NCBI GenBank assembly: GCA_026396335.1
Contig: JAPLWZ010000050.1
Location: 1-10,949, forward strand
DNA from: Microcaldota archaeon
GTDB taxonomy: Archaea > Micrarchaeota > Micrarchaeia > Anstonellales > Anstonellaceae
DNA length: 10,949 bases
Direction: 5' to 3'
Part shown: positions 1 to 6,119 of the stretch, one piece after another
How positions within the stretch are numbered: the stretch's first letter is position 1
Layout of the letters: each line of letters opens with the position of its first letter
The notes under the pieces: model-generated
The model's database searches: none
The model's input: the letters and a program-made list of their open reading frames with translations, nothing else
Told to the model about the DNA's origin: nothing
Translations under genes and position numbers: made by a program

Positions 1-488
1 CCAAGGATAAGCGCCCGCGCCTCGTGCGAATCCCCTGCAAAAGATGTCTTTGCAAACACTGATGCATTGGAATTATTTGCAAACAGGTAAAATGCGGCAA
101 AGTATTCGCTTGGCTTGCCTGAAAATTCAAGCGCGAGTTGCGCGGGTTTTTCCCCATCAACTGCAATTACAATAGCATCCGTGAAAAGTGCGAGCGCAAG
201 CAAATAGTCGTCAGGCTCCTTTCCGGTTAGGGGGCGCGCAAGTTGTTCTTTCAGCGCATTGCCCCTCTTCAGCGCTTCCGAAATTGAGAGAACAACTGCG
301 TTTCCGTCAACCTTTTTTCCAACTGTCATCTTCCCCTTTGCCATCTTAAAGCCGGAAATCTCCGCCGTGCCGTGTCTTTTCTCAAGCAGCGCAACTGCAC
401 TCTGGCGCACCTGCAGCAGCCAGTCAGGCTCAGCTAGGAATGCGGAAACCTCGCGCACTTTCTTTCCCAGCAACACTTCTTTCGCCAT
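1..488 (-). CDS. sufD: SufD-like Fe-S cluster assembly protein (N-terminal part, cut by window edge)
   Basis: The reading frame starts at the ATG whose first base is 488 and stays open to base 1, giving 162 codons; the C-terminal part lies outside the window. SufD partners SufB in the SufBC2D scaffold complex that builds Fe-S clusters in the cytosol. Visible signs are a helical N-terminus with EPDWLLQVRQ near residues 19-28, matching the EPxWxxxxR start region of SufB/SufD proteins, then alternating strands (FTDAIVIAVDG, residues ~110-120; NNSNASVFAKTSFAG, ~140-155) that would begin the parallel beta-helix core. It lies 6 bp after the sufB stop and is the fourth gene of the operon; a weak SD-like AGGT precedes it. 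The N-terminal region appears short for SufD. The SufD name rests partly on position after sufC and sufB; a second SufB-type paralogue is the alternative. Confidence 0.82.
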   Translation of the reverse strand, partial: MAKEVLLGKKVREVSAFLAEPDWLLQVRQSAVALLEKRHGTAEISGFKMAKGKMTVGKKVDGNAVVLSISEALKRGNALKEQLARPLTGKEPDDYLLALALFTDAIVIAVDGEKPAQLALEFSGKPSEYFAAFYLFANNSNASVFAKTSFAGDSHEARALIL

Positions 489-494
489 AGTAAA

Positions 495-1925
495 CTAACC
501 TACCGAACCCTCCATTTCCATTTCAATCAGCCTGTTCATCTCGACCGCGTACTCCAGCGGAAGCTCCTTCACAATCGGCTCAATGAAGCCGCGCACCACG
601 AGCGAGAGGGCCTCTTCCGCATCAATCCCGCGGCTCATCAAATAGAACAATTGCTCCTCGCTGATTCTGCCAACCGACGCTTCGTGCCCAATCATTGCGT
701 CCTTGCTCCGGATATCCATCACAGGGATGGTTTCTGCTTTTGACTCGGAATCTACAATTATTGTATCGCAGCGCACGTTGGACTTCACGCGCAGCGCATT
801 TTTCGCAACAAACAGCTTTCCCCTGTAGCGCACTATGCCGCCCTGCTTGCAGATGCTCTTGCTCACTACCTTGCTTGAAGTGTCTGGCGCCATGTGGAAG
901 ATTTTTGCGCCATTGTCCTTGATCTGCCCTGCTCCGGCAACTGCGATATTCAAGTGCTCGGCGCGCGCCCCTCTCTCCATGAGCATGCTGCACGGGTAGA
1001 GCATGGTCACTTTCGAGCCAAGCGTCCCGCCGACCCACTCCATCACCGCGTCCTCGTATACCATCGCGCGCTTCGTATTCAGGTTGTACACATTCGTGCT
1101 CCAGTTCTGTATTGACGTATAGCGCACGCGCGAATTCTTGTGCGCAAATATTTCGACAACTGCCGCGTGCATCGAGTCTTTTGTGTAATGCGGGGCAGAA
1201 CAGCCCTCAATGTACTGCACCTGCGCGCCTTCTTCCGCGATAATGAGTGTGTGCTCGAACTGCCCGAATCCTGGATAGTTCATCATGAAATAAATCTGGA
1301 GTGGCATTGGCACCTTTACTCCCTTCGGCACGTAAACAAACGAGCCGCCTGACCAGAATGCGCCGTGCAGCGCCGAAAACTTGTTGTCTGTGGCAGGCAC
1401 GCACTTTGTCATGAAATATCTCTTCACTATCTCCGGGTACTCGCGAACTGCCGAGTCCATGTCTGTGAATATCACGCCCAAGTCAGTCATGCTCTTCCTT
1501 AAGCTCTTGTAAAGCACCTCTGAATCATACTGCACGGATGCGCCGGCAAGGAATTTGCGCTCCGCTTCAGGTATCCCGAGCCGCTCAAAAGTATTTTTTA
1601 TTTCGGATGGCACCTCTTCCCAACTGTTCGGGCTTGTGTTTTCCTTGCCCTTTGGCCTCACGAACCCGACGATATCATCAAAATTAAGATGCGACAGGTC
1701 AGGCCCCCAGGTGGGAACGGGCTTGGACAGGAAAATCCGAAATGATTCCAGCCGTTTTTCCCTCATCCAGTCCGGTTCCCCCTTTACCTCTGAAATTTCC
1801 TTCACAATGTCAATCGTAAGCCCGGTATGCTGCGCCTTTTTGCCCACATGGAGTGCAGCATCTCCTGTTGGCGCCTTGCGTAGCGCAGCGTCACGCCCGT
1901 ATTCCTTCAGGATGGTTTCGTCCAT
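495..1925 (-). CDS. sufB: SufB, Fe-S cluster scaffold protein
   Basis: This is a 476-residue protein, the usual SufB length. SufB receives sulfur and iron and assembles the nascent cluster in the cytosolic SufBC2D complex. The C-terminal half is the most diagnostic: VRCDTIIVDS with Cys386 at the position of the E. coli SufB sulfur-accepting cysteine (Cys405), then IGHEASVGRISEEQLFYLMSRG with Glu415 in the conserved HEA motif (E. coli Glu434), and a PLEYAVEMNRLIEMEMEGSVG-like terminus. The middle includes YVPKGVKVPMPLQIYF, typical of the beta-helix entry. The frame extends 21 codons further upstream, but that part overlaps the sufC end. The ATG at 1925 is preferred because it is preceded by GAGGATTAAGGAAGATG, 13 bp after the sufC stop, and gives the expected N-terminus MDETILKEYG. 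It is co-transcribed with sufC and sufD. Confidence 0.97.
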   Translation of the reverse strand: MDETILKEYGRDAALRKAPTGDAALHVGKKAQHTGLTIDIVKEISEVKGEPDWMREKRLESFRIFLSKPVPTWGPDLSHLNFDDIVGFVRPKGKENTSPNSWEEVPSEIKNTFERLGIPEAERKFLAGASVQYDSEVLYKSLRKSMTDLGVIFTDMDSAVREYPEIVKRYFMTKCVPATDNKFSALHGAFWSGGSFVYVPKGVKVPMPLQIYFMMNYPGFGQFEHTLIIAEEGAQVQYIEGCSAPHYTKDSMHAAVVEIFAHKNSRVRYTSIQNWSTNVYNLNTKRAMVYEDAVMEWVGGTLGSKVTMLYPCSMLMERGARAEHLNIAVAGAGQIKDNGAKIFHMAPDTSSKVVSKSICKQGGIVRYRGKLFVAKNALRVKSNVRCDTIIVDSESKAETIPVMDIRSKDAMIGHEASVGRISEEQLFYLMSRGIDAEEALSLVVRGFIEPIVKELPLEYAVEMNRLIEMEMEGSVG

Positions 1926-1938
1926 GTTTTCATCTTCC

Positions 1939-2685
1939 TTAATCCTCAATCGCATTCTTGTAAGCCCAGGCATAGCCCTGCTCTTCAAGCTTATTGGCCA
2001 GCCGCCCGTCGCCTGAAAGTATTATTTTGCCGTCCTTCATGACGTGCACCTTGTCCACATGTAGCCCCTTGAGTATCCTTGCGTAGTGCGTCACAATCAC
2101 GATGCCCGTTTCCTTTTTCCTAATGAGCGCAAGCGTCTGCGCGATTTTCGAAAGGGCATCCACATCTAGCCCAGAGTCAAGTTCATCGAGAAGCGCTAAG
2201 CGCGGCTCAAGCACTGCCAGCTGCAGTATTTCGCTCCTCTTCTTCTCGCCGCCGGAGAATCCCTCGTTCACTCCCCGTTCGGCAAATGAAGGTTCCATTC
2301 CGAGAAGCTTCATCTTGTCGCGCAGTATCTTTTCGAATTCAGCAACTGACACTTCCTTTCCGAACCGCGCAGCGTAAGCTCTTCGCAAGAAAGCGGAAAG
2401 AGTCACGCCCGATATCTCATTCGGCGATTGGAATGCGAGGAACATGCCAGCTCTTGCCCTCTCATGCGGTTTCAGTGCGAGCAAATTCTTCCCGTCAAAC
2501 TCAGCGCTTCCCTTCACACTGTATTTCGGATGCCCGGCAAGCGCGTTCAGAAGCGTGCTTTTGCCCGAGCCGTTCTGCCCCATAATCACGTGCACTTCGC
2601 CAGGCTGCACTGTGAGGGAAACACCCTTCACAATCTCGGTCTCGCCCGCGTAAACTTTGAGATTTTTTGTTTCAAGAAGCGCCAT
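1939..2685 (-). CDS. sufC: SufC, Fe-S assembly ABC ATPase
   Basis: This is a soluble ABC-type ATPase of 248 residues that drives conformational change of the SufB-SufD scaffold during cluster assembly; it is not a transporter. All ABC motifs are visible: Walker A GQNGSGKST (36-44), Q-loop FQSP (Gln86), signature FSGGEKKR (143-150), Walker B LALLDE (163-168) followed by the SufC-typical DSGLDVDAL, and the switch histidine in VTHYARI (His200). GHPKY and SPNEISGV also fit SufC. The frame could begin at a GTG three bases earlier, but the ATG at 2685 lies 7 nt after a GGAGG ribosome-binding site and overlaps the stop of the upstream regulator as TGATG. That arrangement suggests translational coupling. 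The end lies 13 bp before sufB. Confidence 0.98.
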   Translation of the reverse strand: MALLETKNLKVYAGETEIVKGVSLTVQPGEVHVIMGQNGSGKSTLLNALAGHPKYSVKGSAEFDGKNLLALKPHERARAGMFLAFQSPNEISGVTLSAFLRRAYAARFGKEVSVAEFEKILRDKMKLLGMEPSFAERGVNEGFSGGEKKRSEILQLAVLEPRLALLDELDSGLDVDALSKIAQTLALIRKKETGIVIVTHYARILKGLHVDKVHVMKDGKIILSGDGRLANKLEEQGYAWAYKNAIED

Positions 2686-3029
2686 CACAATTCCTCCGTG
2701 TATGACATGCAGATTGCACAGGGGTCGTTTTCGCCGAGCTTTGATCCCTTGGCAATCACCACCACTCTTGCTATTTCCGCATTCAGTTCCGTTCCCTTAA
2801 GCTCGCCCTCATCGATTCTTTTTGCGAGCCTGCAGCACGCATCCTTTGCCTCTTTCTTCAATTTCATGCCGCCCCTCTTGCCTGACATGTACTGCGAAAT
2901 CGCCGCAGGCGTGGTGCCAAGTGCAGCAGCTATTTTTCCGCGGGGCATTTTTGCCTTCTCCAGGCAGAGTGCAATCTCGCGGGAGACTGATGGCAGTATT
3001 TTCCAATGGACTTCTGAGCAGGGCATCAT
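2685..3029 (-). CDS. XRE-type HTH regulator with terminal cysteines, first gene of the suf operon
   Basis: This is a small protein of 114 residues with a Cro/XRE-like helix-turn-helix around residues 28-52 (MPRGKIAAALGTTPAAISQY, then MSGKRGG). The overall pattern, with PC near the N-terminus (Cys4), a WxxLPxxxREIA helix, an AxSQYxSGKRG recognition helix and a C-terminal CxxC (Cys104, Cys107 in DPCAIC), resembles an archaeal family of small XRE regulators that I place in COG2522 from memory. Additional cysteines are at 22, 65 and 66. It heads the suf operon and overlaps sufC by one base, so it is likely co-expressed and probably controls the operon; paired palindromes lie in its promoter. The first ATG (3029) follows GGTGATCAT, an archaeal SD with workable spacing; a second ATG immediately after is also possible. 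Binding of an Fe-S cluster or metal by the cysteines is inference. Confidence 0.88.
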   Translation of the reverse strand: MMPCSEVHWKILPSVSREIALCLEKAKMPRGKIAAALGTTPAAISQYMSGKRGGMKLKKEAKDACCRLAKRIDEGELKGTELNAEIARVVVIAKGSKLGENDPCAICMSYTEEL

Positions 3030-3054
3030 ATGATCACCAACGGCCTCGATAACG

Positions 3055-3096
3055 GATAATTTAACGATTGTTAAGATTTAATAAACAATTGTTAAG
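3055..3096 (-). promoter_or_regulatory. suf operon promoter with two palindromic operator boxes
   Basis: Two near-identical 14-bp boxes occupy 3061-3074 (TTAACGATTGTTAA) and 3082-3095 (TAAACAATTGTTAA). They match at 12 of 14 positions and are offset by exactly 21 bp. The first has 5-bp inverted arms (TTAAC/GTTAA); the second contains the perfect palindrome AACAATTGTT. On the minus strand a TATA-like TTTATTAAAT (about 3076-3085) lies between them. It predicts a start near 3055 and a leader of about 26 nt containing the GGTGATC ribosome-binding site. An alternative TATA, TTAAATTA at about 3057-3064, would put the start too close to the ATG for that RBS. Two-turn spacing suggests two regulator dimers on the same DNA face, blocking TBP/TFB. 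The obvious candidate binder is the HTH protein encoded next. Boxes are seen; regulation is inferred. Confidence 0.65.
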
Positions 3097-3115
3097 TACG
3101 GTGCCAAAACCAAAC

Positions 3116-3124
3116 CTTTAAAAC
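3116..3124 (+). promoter_or_regulatory. TATA box for the orphan gene at 3146 (leaderless)
   Basis: CTTTAAAAC is centred about 26 bp upstream of the ATG at 3146, the distance expected between an archaeal TATA box and the transcription start. The transcript would begin at or next to the A of the ATG, and no convincing ribosome-binding site is needed. This supports the ATG at 3146 as the true start. Confidence 0.6.
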
Positions 3125-3145
3125 ACGTTTAACCACAAATGAGGC

Positions 3146-3763
3146 ATGTTAACTCTCCAGCGCCATCAACTCTTAAAGAAAAGTCAGGACGTATCTGGTA
3201 GTTTGCAGGCTAAATTTCCAGTAAAAGGTAACATTTTCGGATTAGGTGGGCAATTTCCATTTTTTGAAAAACAGCTAAACGTTACCAATCTTCCCAAGAT
3301 GAAAGTACCACCCACCATTTCAAATGATTTCATGACGCAGTTGAGATACGAAGAAATTTCCCATCACCACCTGAATTATCTGGTATTGTCCAACCACATG
3401 ATCCGTGAAACTTGTAGGCTTGCTCAAGAAGAAGCACCCTTGGAAAGAGTGAATTACGAGAAATTTCTTTCAATTCTTAAGAACACCTTGCGGGTAAAAG
3501 ACGAGCCAGTGCCATATGAAAAGCAGGACTTGGTGTGGCATCTGGGCGATGCGATTTCCAGAGTAGAAATAAAGCGAATTATTTCAAAGGAAGGCAAGGA
3601 GAAATTCAAAAAGTTTCTAGGCAGCATACACGAAACGGTTGATGGATACAAAATGCTTCTCGAGGTAATCTCCCCCTACGATACAATCTACCATGCACTT
3701 TTCAGGGCAGCCTTTTTCATCACTCTGCTTTACGACCGAGTAGAGTCAATTGCCAAAAACTGA
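3146..3763 (+). CDS. Hypothetical, predominantly helical orphan protein, 205 aa
   Basis: I do not recognise this protein. It has no signal peptide and no clear membrane span. Residues 1-50 are glycine- and phenylalanine-containing and look irregular (FGLGGQFPFF). From about residue 60 the protein appears mainly alpha-helical, with a cluster SHHHLNYLVLSNHM around 72-85 and alternating basic/acidic stretches (KEGKEKFKKFL). Its base composition is visibly more AT-rich than neighbouring genes, and codon choice differs (many AAA, GAA, ATT, TTT codons where neighbours prefer G/C-rich codons). That hints at recent acquisition or a fast-evolving gene. It diverges from the suf operon and converges on the glycosylase gene with only 8 bp between stop codons. 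The start is supported by a TATA box 26 bp upstream. Confidence 0.75.
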   Translation: MLTLQRHQLLKKSQDVSGSLQAKFPVKGNIFGLGGQFPFFEKQLNVTNLPKMKVPPTISNDFMTQLRYEEISHHHLNYLVLSNHMIRETCRLAQEEAPLERVNYEKFLSILKNTLRVKDEPVPYEKQDLVWHLGDAISRVEIKRIISKEGKEKFKKFLGSIHETVDGYKMLLEVISPYDTIYHALFRAAFFITLLYDRVESIAKN

Positions 3764-3771
3764 TATTGTTT

Positions 3772-4413
3772 CTACTTGAAAACTTTCCCGGTCTCCTCAG
3801 CCCAGAACAGCAAGTCGAGATGGCTCATCGGGATGCCGATGCGCCGGCAGAACGAGGACATTTTCTTTTCTATTTCAAAGTAGCGTTTTTTCGTAAGCGA
3901 TTTTGGCAACGCGCGGATTGCGCCGTACTTCACGAGGTTCTTCATGATGTGCCGGTCTAGTATCGCGATCGTTTCGCCCCGCCCAACATTTCTCAAATAA
4001 TGCGCGCACTCCTTGAGCCCAATGCCTTTCACTTCCTTCAGAAGAACGGACGCGGCATGCGCTTCGCTGCCGTCGAATGTAATGTGCTTCAGGCGCGCGA
4101 AGTTATCCGGGCGGAATTGTTCCCGCGCCTCGACAAGATAAACTGCCTTCTTGTTGTGGAAGCGCGTCTTCTTCGCAAGAATTGCACGGATTTGCGAGGT
4201 GCTGCCTGAAAAAAGAAGATTGTACTCTTTCAGTTCCTGTATTGCCTCATTGCAGCTGAAAGCCTTGCTCTGCGGGGTGAGTATGCAAAATGCGAGTTCC
4301 TCGAAAAGAATGCGCGGAGGGGGCTTGCCAACCTTTTTGAAATGGAGGAGCCGTTGCTGGATTTCATGCTTGCGCTTGCGGTATTTTGATTGGAGCTCAG
4401 CTATTTTTTCCAT
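3772..4413 (-). CDS. ogg: Ogg2-type 8-oxoguanine DNA glycosylase / AP lyase
   Basis: This 213-residue protein has the size of archaeal Ogg2 enzymes. The enzyme removes 8-oxoguanine from DNA and nicks the abasic site by beta-elimination. The helix-hairpin-helix is at residues ~124-144 (KEVKGIGLKECAHYLRNVG) with Lys134 in the catalytic-lysine position, and the catalytic aspartate follows in AILDRHI (Asp153). The N-terminal region has FEELAFCILTPQSKA, a conserved Ogg2 segment. The chain ends in ETGKVFK: in the family the C-terminal lysine itself contributes to recognition of the oxidised base, and Lys213 is present here. The ATG immediately follows the TGA of the NFACT-R gene (no gap), with GGGGAG as ribosome-binding site inside that gene, so the two are translationally linked. 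It looks intact and functional. Confidence 0.93.
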   Translation of the reverse strand: MEKIAELQSKYRKRKHEIQQRLLHFKKVGKPPPRILFEELAFCILTPQSKAFSCNEAIQELKEYNLLFSGSTSQIRAILAKKTRFHNKKAVYLVEAREQFRPDNFARLKHITFDGSEAHAASVLLKEVKGIGLKECAHYLRNVGRGETIAILDRHIMKNLVKYGAIRALPKSLTKKRYFEIEKKMSSFCRRIGIPMSHLDLLFWAEETGKVFK

Positions 4414-5187
4414 TCACTTTCTCCCCTTTATGGAAAATTTTCCGGATGGGAGTGCAAGAAGGATTTCATCCGGGTTGGCGCGAAGGAGCCCTGCGACCCT
4501 TTTTGCCGCCTGCCCCTTCTCAAAGTTGCCAAGCGAGAGCATGGCGCCAAGTTTTTGTGCGCCAGGATGGACTTGCGGAAGGCAGATTATGATGCCCTCC
4601 TGCATGCCAACTGCCAGGCCCAGCGGCGTTTCCCTGAACCATTCCCGCTCGCCTGAAATGGCAAAGCCGCCTGAACCCACAAAGCCGCCCTGCGCGTGCT
4701 TGCTCAACTGCATTTTTTTAACAGCGTAAACATCCACTGCCGCGGCGCCCACTTTCCATGCTGATGAGTGTGATGCCGCAAACTGTGCGGCTTCCTTTTT
4801 TTCCTGCGGCGTTGCGTCTTTGCCCCCCACTAAAATAGTGGCAGGCGCGCCTTGTATGTCTGCGTGGAAGAACAGGTCGTCATCTGTCATGGTTTTAGCT
4901 ACGAGCATGTCGTTTTGCTTGGCATCCCTGCCCGCGACCACAAGCTTTTCGCCTGAAGTATAGAACCAGCGGTATTTCTCAAACCATTTCTTGGTGCGTT
5001 TCATCTTAGGGGCGACTTTGGAGGAAACCGCAAGTTCATGCTCCTTTCCGGCGCTTTCCATTTCCTTCTTTGTTTCCTCTATCGCCTTTTTGGCGCCCGC
5101 TTCCTTTGATGCAAGTTCTTTTGCCAGCCCGTAGTAGGCAGAGGCATTCTCCTGCGCGGTCTTGCGGAAGTCCAGTTTGAGCTTCAT
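4414..5187 (-). CDS. Stand-alone NFACT-R (DUF814) / NFACT-C protein, RqcH C-terminal-like
   Basis: This 257-residue protein corresponds only to the C-terminal part of the RqcH/Rqc2/NEMF (NFACT) family, whose members bind stalled large ribosomal subunits and recruit tRNA. Residues 1-55 are a charged helix or coiled coil starting with the typical LDFRKTAQENASAYY segment. The NFACT-R domain spans ~65-185, with KKWFEKYRWF, VVAGRDAKQND, FFHADIQGAP, EAAQFAASHSSAWK and the GGFxISGERxWFRxTPL close. Residues ~190-257 look like the short C-terminal NFACT-C part. NFACT-N and the HhH region, normally several hundred residues, are absent. Truncation by frameshift is unlikely: a TATTTAA box 27 bp upstream of the ATG predicts a leaderless transcript starting there, and a divergent gene begins at 5251. 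Solo NFACT-R proteins exist elsewhere; the function of this one is uncertain. Confidence 0.88.
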   Translation of the reverse strand: MKLKLDFRKTAQENASAYYGLAKELASKEAGAKKAIEETKKEMESAGKEHELAVSSKVAPKMKRTKKWFEKYRWFYTSGEKLVVAGRDAKQNDMLVAKTMTDDDLFFHADIQGAPATILVGGKDATPQEKKEAAQFAASHSSAWKVGAAAVDVYAVKKMQLSKHAQGGFVGSGGFAISGEREWFRETPLGLAVGMQEGIIICLPQVHPGAQKLGAMLSLGNFEKGQAAKRVAGLLRANPDEILLALPSGKFSIKGRK

Positions 5188-5210
5188 GGAATAGGTATCG
5201 GGTGAAACCG

Positions 5211-5217
5211 TTAAATA
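5211..5217. promoter_or_regulatory. Shared TATA element for divergent NFACT-R and hypothetical genes
   Basis: TTAAATA (TATTTAA on the minus strand) lies 27 bp from the minus-strand ATG at 5187. It is about 27-28 bp from 5241, which would be the start of a plus-strand transcript with a roughly 10-nt leader before the ATG at 5251. No second TATA-like sequence is visible in the 63-bp gap, so one element may serve both directions. Confidence 0.5.
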
Positions 5218-5250
5218 GGATAGTCGTCACAATCTGAAGCGGTGTTTCCC

Positions 5251-5688
5251 ATGGCAAAAGGTTTCATGAAAGGCGGCGATGATGATTCCTACACGGTGAT
5301 TATCGGTAACACAGGGGGTTCGATTTTGGTATCTCCTGCCATTTATACGTATTACTCTGCAAAGTTTTCAGACGAGGAAAGCGCAAAGAAATTCCTGGAA
5401 AGCGCCAAGGATCTCATAAATGAGCTAAACGAAAAGCTGGAACGGGGATTTTTGGATTTGGATAAAGAAACGCTTGCCACAATCAAGGAAAAAATTTCGG
5501 ATTTTGGCGGAAAATACGAAAAACACGAATCACATTCCAAATCCCTCAAGGTGGCTGTAGTGTACAACGCAAAGACGCTCGCTGAAATAAGCGAGAAGGC
5601 GGGGGAGAAAGCCCGGAAGGAAGAGGGCAAAATCGAGCAAATCCCCCCTGCTAATCCGAACGACAAAATCAAACTCAAACAGCTTTGA
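5251..5688 (+). CDS. Hypothetical charged cytoplasmic protein, 145 aa
   Basis: I do not recognise a family. The N-terminus is glycine/aspartate-rich (MAKGFMKGGDDD). It is followed by a hydrophobic beta-like stretch, YTVIIGNTGGSILVSPAIYTYY (split here: residues 14-25 and 26-35), that is too polar to be a good membrane span. A long helical region with Lys/Glu/Leu periodicity (residues ~40-90), a short strand LKVAVVYNAK (99-108) and a basic/acidic helical tail (110-130) complete it. No signal peptide was seen. The ATG at 5251 is chosen because GGTG sits 6 nt upstream; an in-frame GTG at 5242 lies within that RBS and would add three residues. It diverges from the NFACT-R gene across a shared TATA element. 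A stress-linked or ribosome-linked role with the NFACT-R/Ogg pair cannot be concluded from position alone. Confidence 0.75.
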   Translation: MAKGFMKGGDDDSYTVIIGNTGGSILVSPAIYTYYSAKFSDEESAKKFLESAKDLINELNEKLERGFLDLDKETLATIKEKISDFGGKYEKHESHSKSLKVAVVYNAKTLAEISEKAGEKARKEEGKIEQIPPANPNDKIKLKQL

Positions 5689-5713
5689 GCAGCCGGAGCC
5701 AGCCCCTCGCTAG

Positions 5714-5722
5714 CTTTAAAAA
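5714..5722 (+). promoter_or_regulatory. TATA box for the VirB2-like gene
   Basis: CTTTAAAAA is centred about 26 bp upstream of 5744, predicting a short leader of roughly 10 nt that contains AGGTG six nucleotides before the ATG at 5755. The leader layout (GGTG, six bases ending in CCC, then ATGG) closely matches that of the gene at 5251. Confidence 0.55.
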
Positions 5723-5754
5723 CTGTTTATCGTCAATAGGTACAGGTGCGACCC

Positions 5755-6093
5755 ATGGTATCTAGGAATATGGCAAAAACGGCATACTATTCCCTAATAT
5801 TCACCATCATATTCTTCGGGATTGTGTACGCGCAAACAGCCCAGCTCAAGAACGCGCTGGAGTCGCTGTGCTCAAGCGTGCACGAACTGGTGCCAATAGC
5901 GGCAATGCTCATGATTCTTCTCGCAGCAGTCATCTATGCCACGGGGCAAATGATGGGCGCAGAGACGCGCGCAAGGGCGAACGTATGGGCAACATCCTGC
6001 CTTACTGGTGCGATCATAGGTATATTGATTGCGACAATCGCGCCGGCAGTGCTTGCGATAATCGCAGGCCCTGGCTACACTATCGCGTGCTGA
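5755..6093 (+). CDS. VirB2/TrbC-like pilin family membrane protein
   Basis: This is a small membrane protein of 112 residues with the layout of VirB2/TrbC conjugative pilins. It has a cleavable signal peptide (about residues 1-28, SLIFTIIFFGIVYAQ with an A-x-A-type end). The mature part has two hydrophobic helices (about 43-63 and 77-105) joined by a short polar/basic loop (MMGAETRARAN). The second helix is glycine/alanine/isoleucine-rich (GAIIGILIATIAPAVLAII). Such subunits form type IV secretion or conjugation pili in bacteria, and VirB2-related pilins are known in archaeal DNA-transfer machineries. Cysteines at 39, 82 and the C-terminal residue are unusual and might cross-link. The ATG at 5755 follows AGGTG with 6-nt spacing; starts at 5746 (GTG) or 5770 (ATG) are possible. 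No VirB4/VirB6-like partner is in the window, so a pilus role is inferred from layout only. Confidence 0.72.
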   Translation: MVSRNMAKTAYYSLIFTIIFFGIVYAQTAQLKNALESLCSSVHELVPIAAMLMILLAAVIYATGQMMGAETRARANVWATSCLTGAIIGILIATIAPAVLAIIAGPGYTIAC

Positions 6094-6119
6094 TCGGGGA
6101 AACTCCTTTCTGTTTTGTT

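Noticed and set aside
622..1038. Long antisense-frame ORFs across sufB, sufC, the antiporter and the NFACT-R gene
   Set aside because: They overlap well-identified genes, have low-complexity Arg/Ser/Pro-rich translations typical of shadow frames, and no promoter or RBS support.
1926..1988. N-terminal extension of SufB inside the sufC coding region
   Set aside because: The extra 21 residues have no family support, overlap sufC, and the ATG at 1925 has a good ribosome-binding site and gives the usual SufB length.
5188..5250. A frameshifted or interrupted NFACT-N upstream of the NFACT-R gene
   Set aside because: Only 63 bp separate it from the divergent gene, no NFACT-N-like translation is seen, and a TATA box is placed for initiation at the ATG.
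5242..5250. Leaderless GTG start for the hypothetical protein (and similarly 5746 for the pilin-like protein)
   Set aside because: Distances from the TATA boxes would allow it, but in both cases the GTG is part of a GGTG ribosome-binding site correctly spaced from a following ATG; kept only as an alternative.
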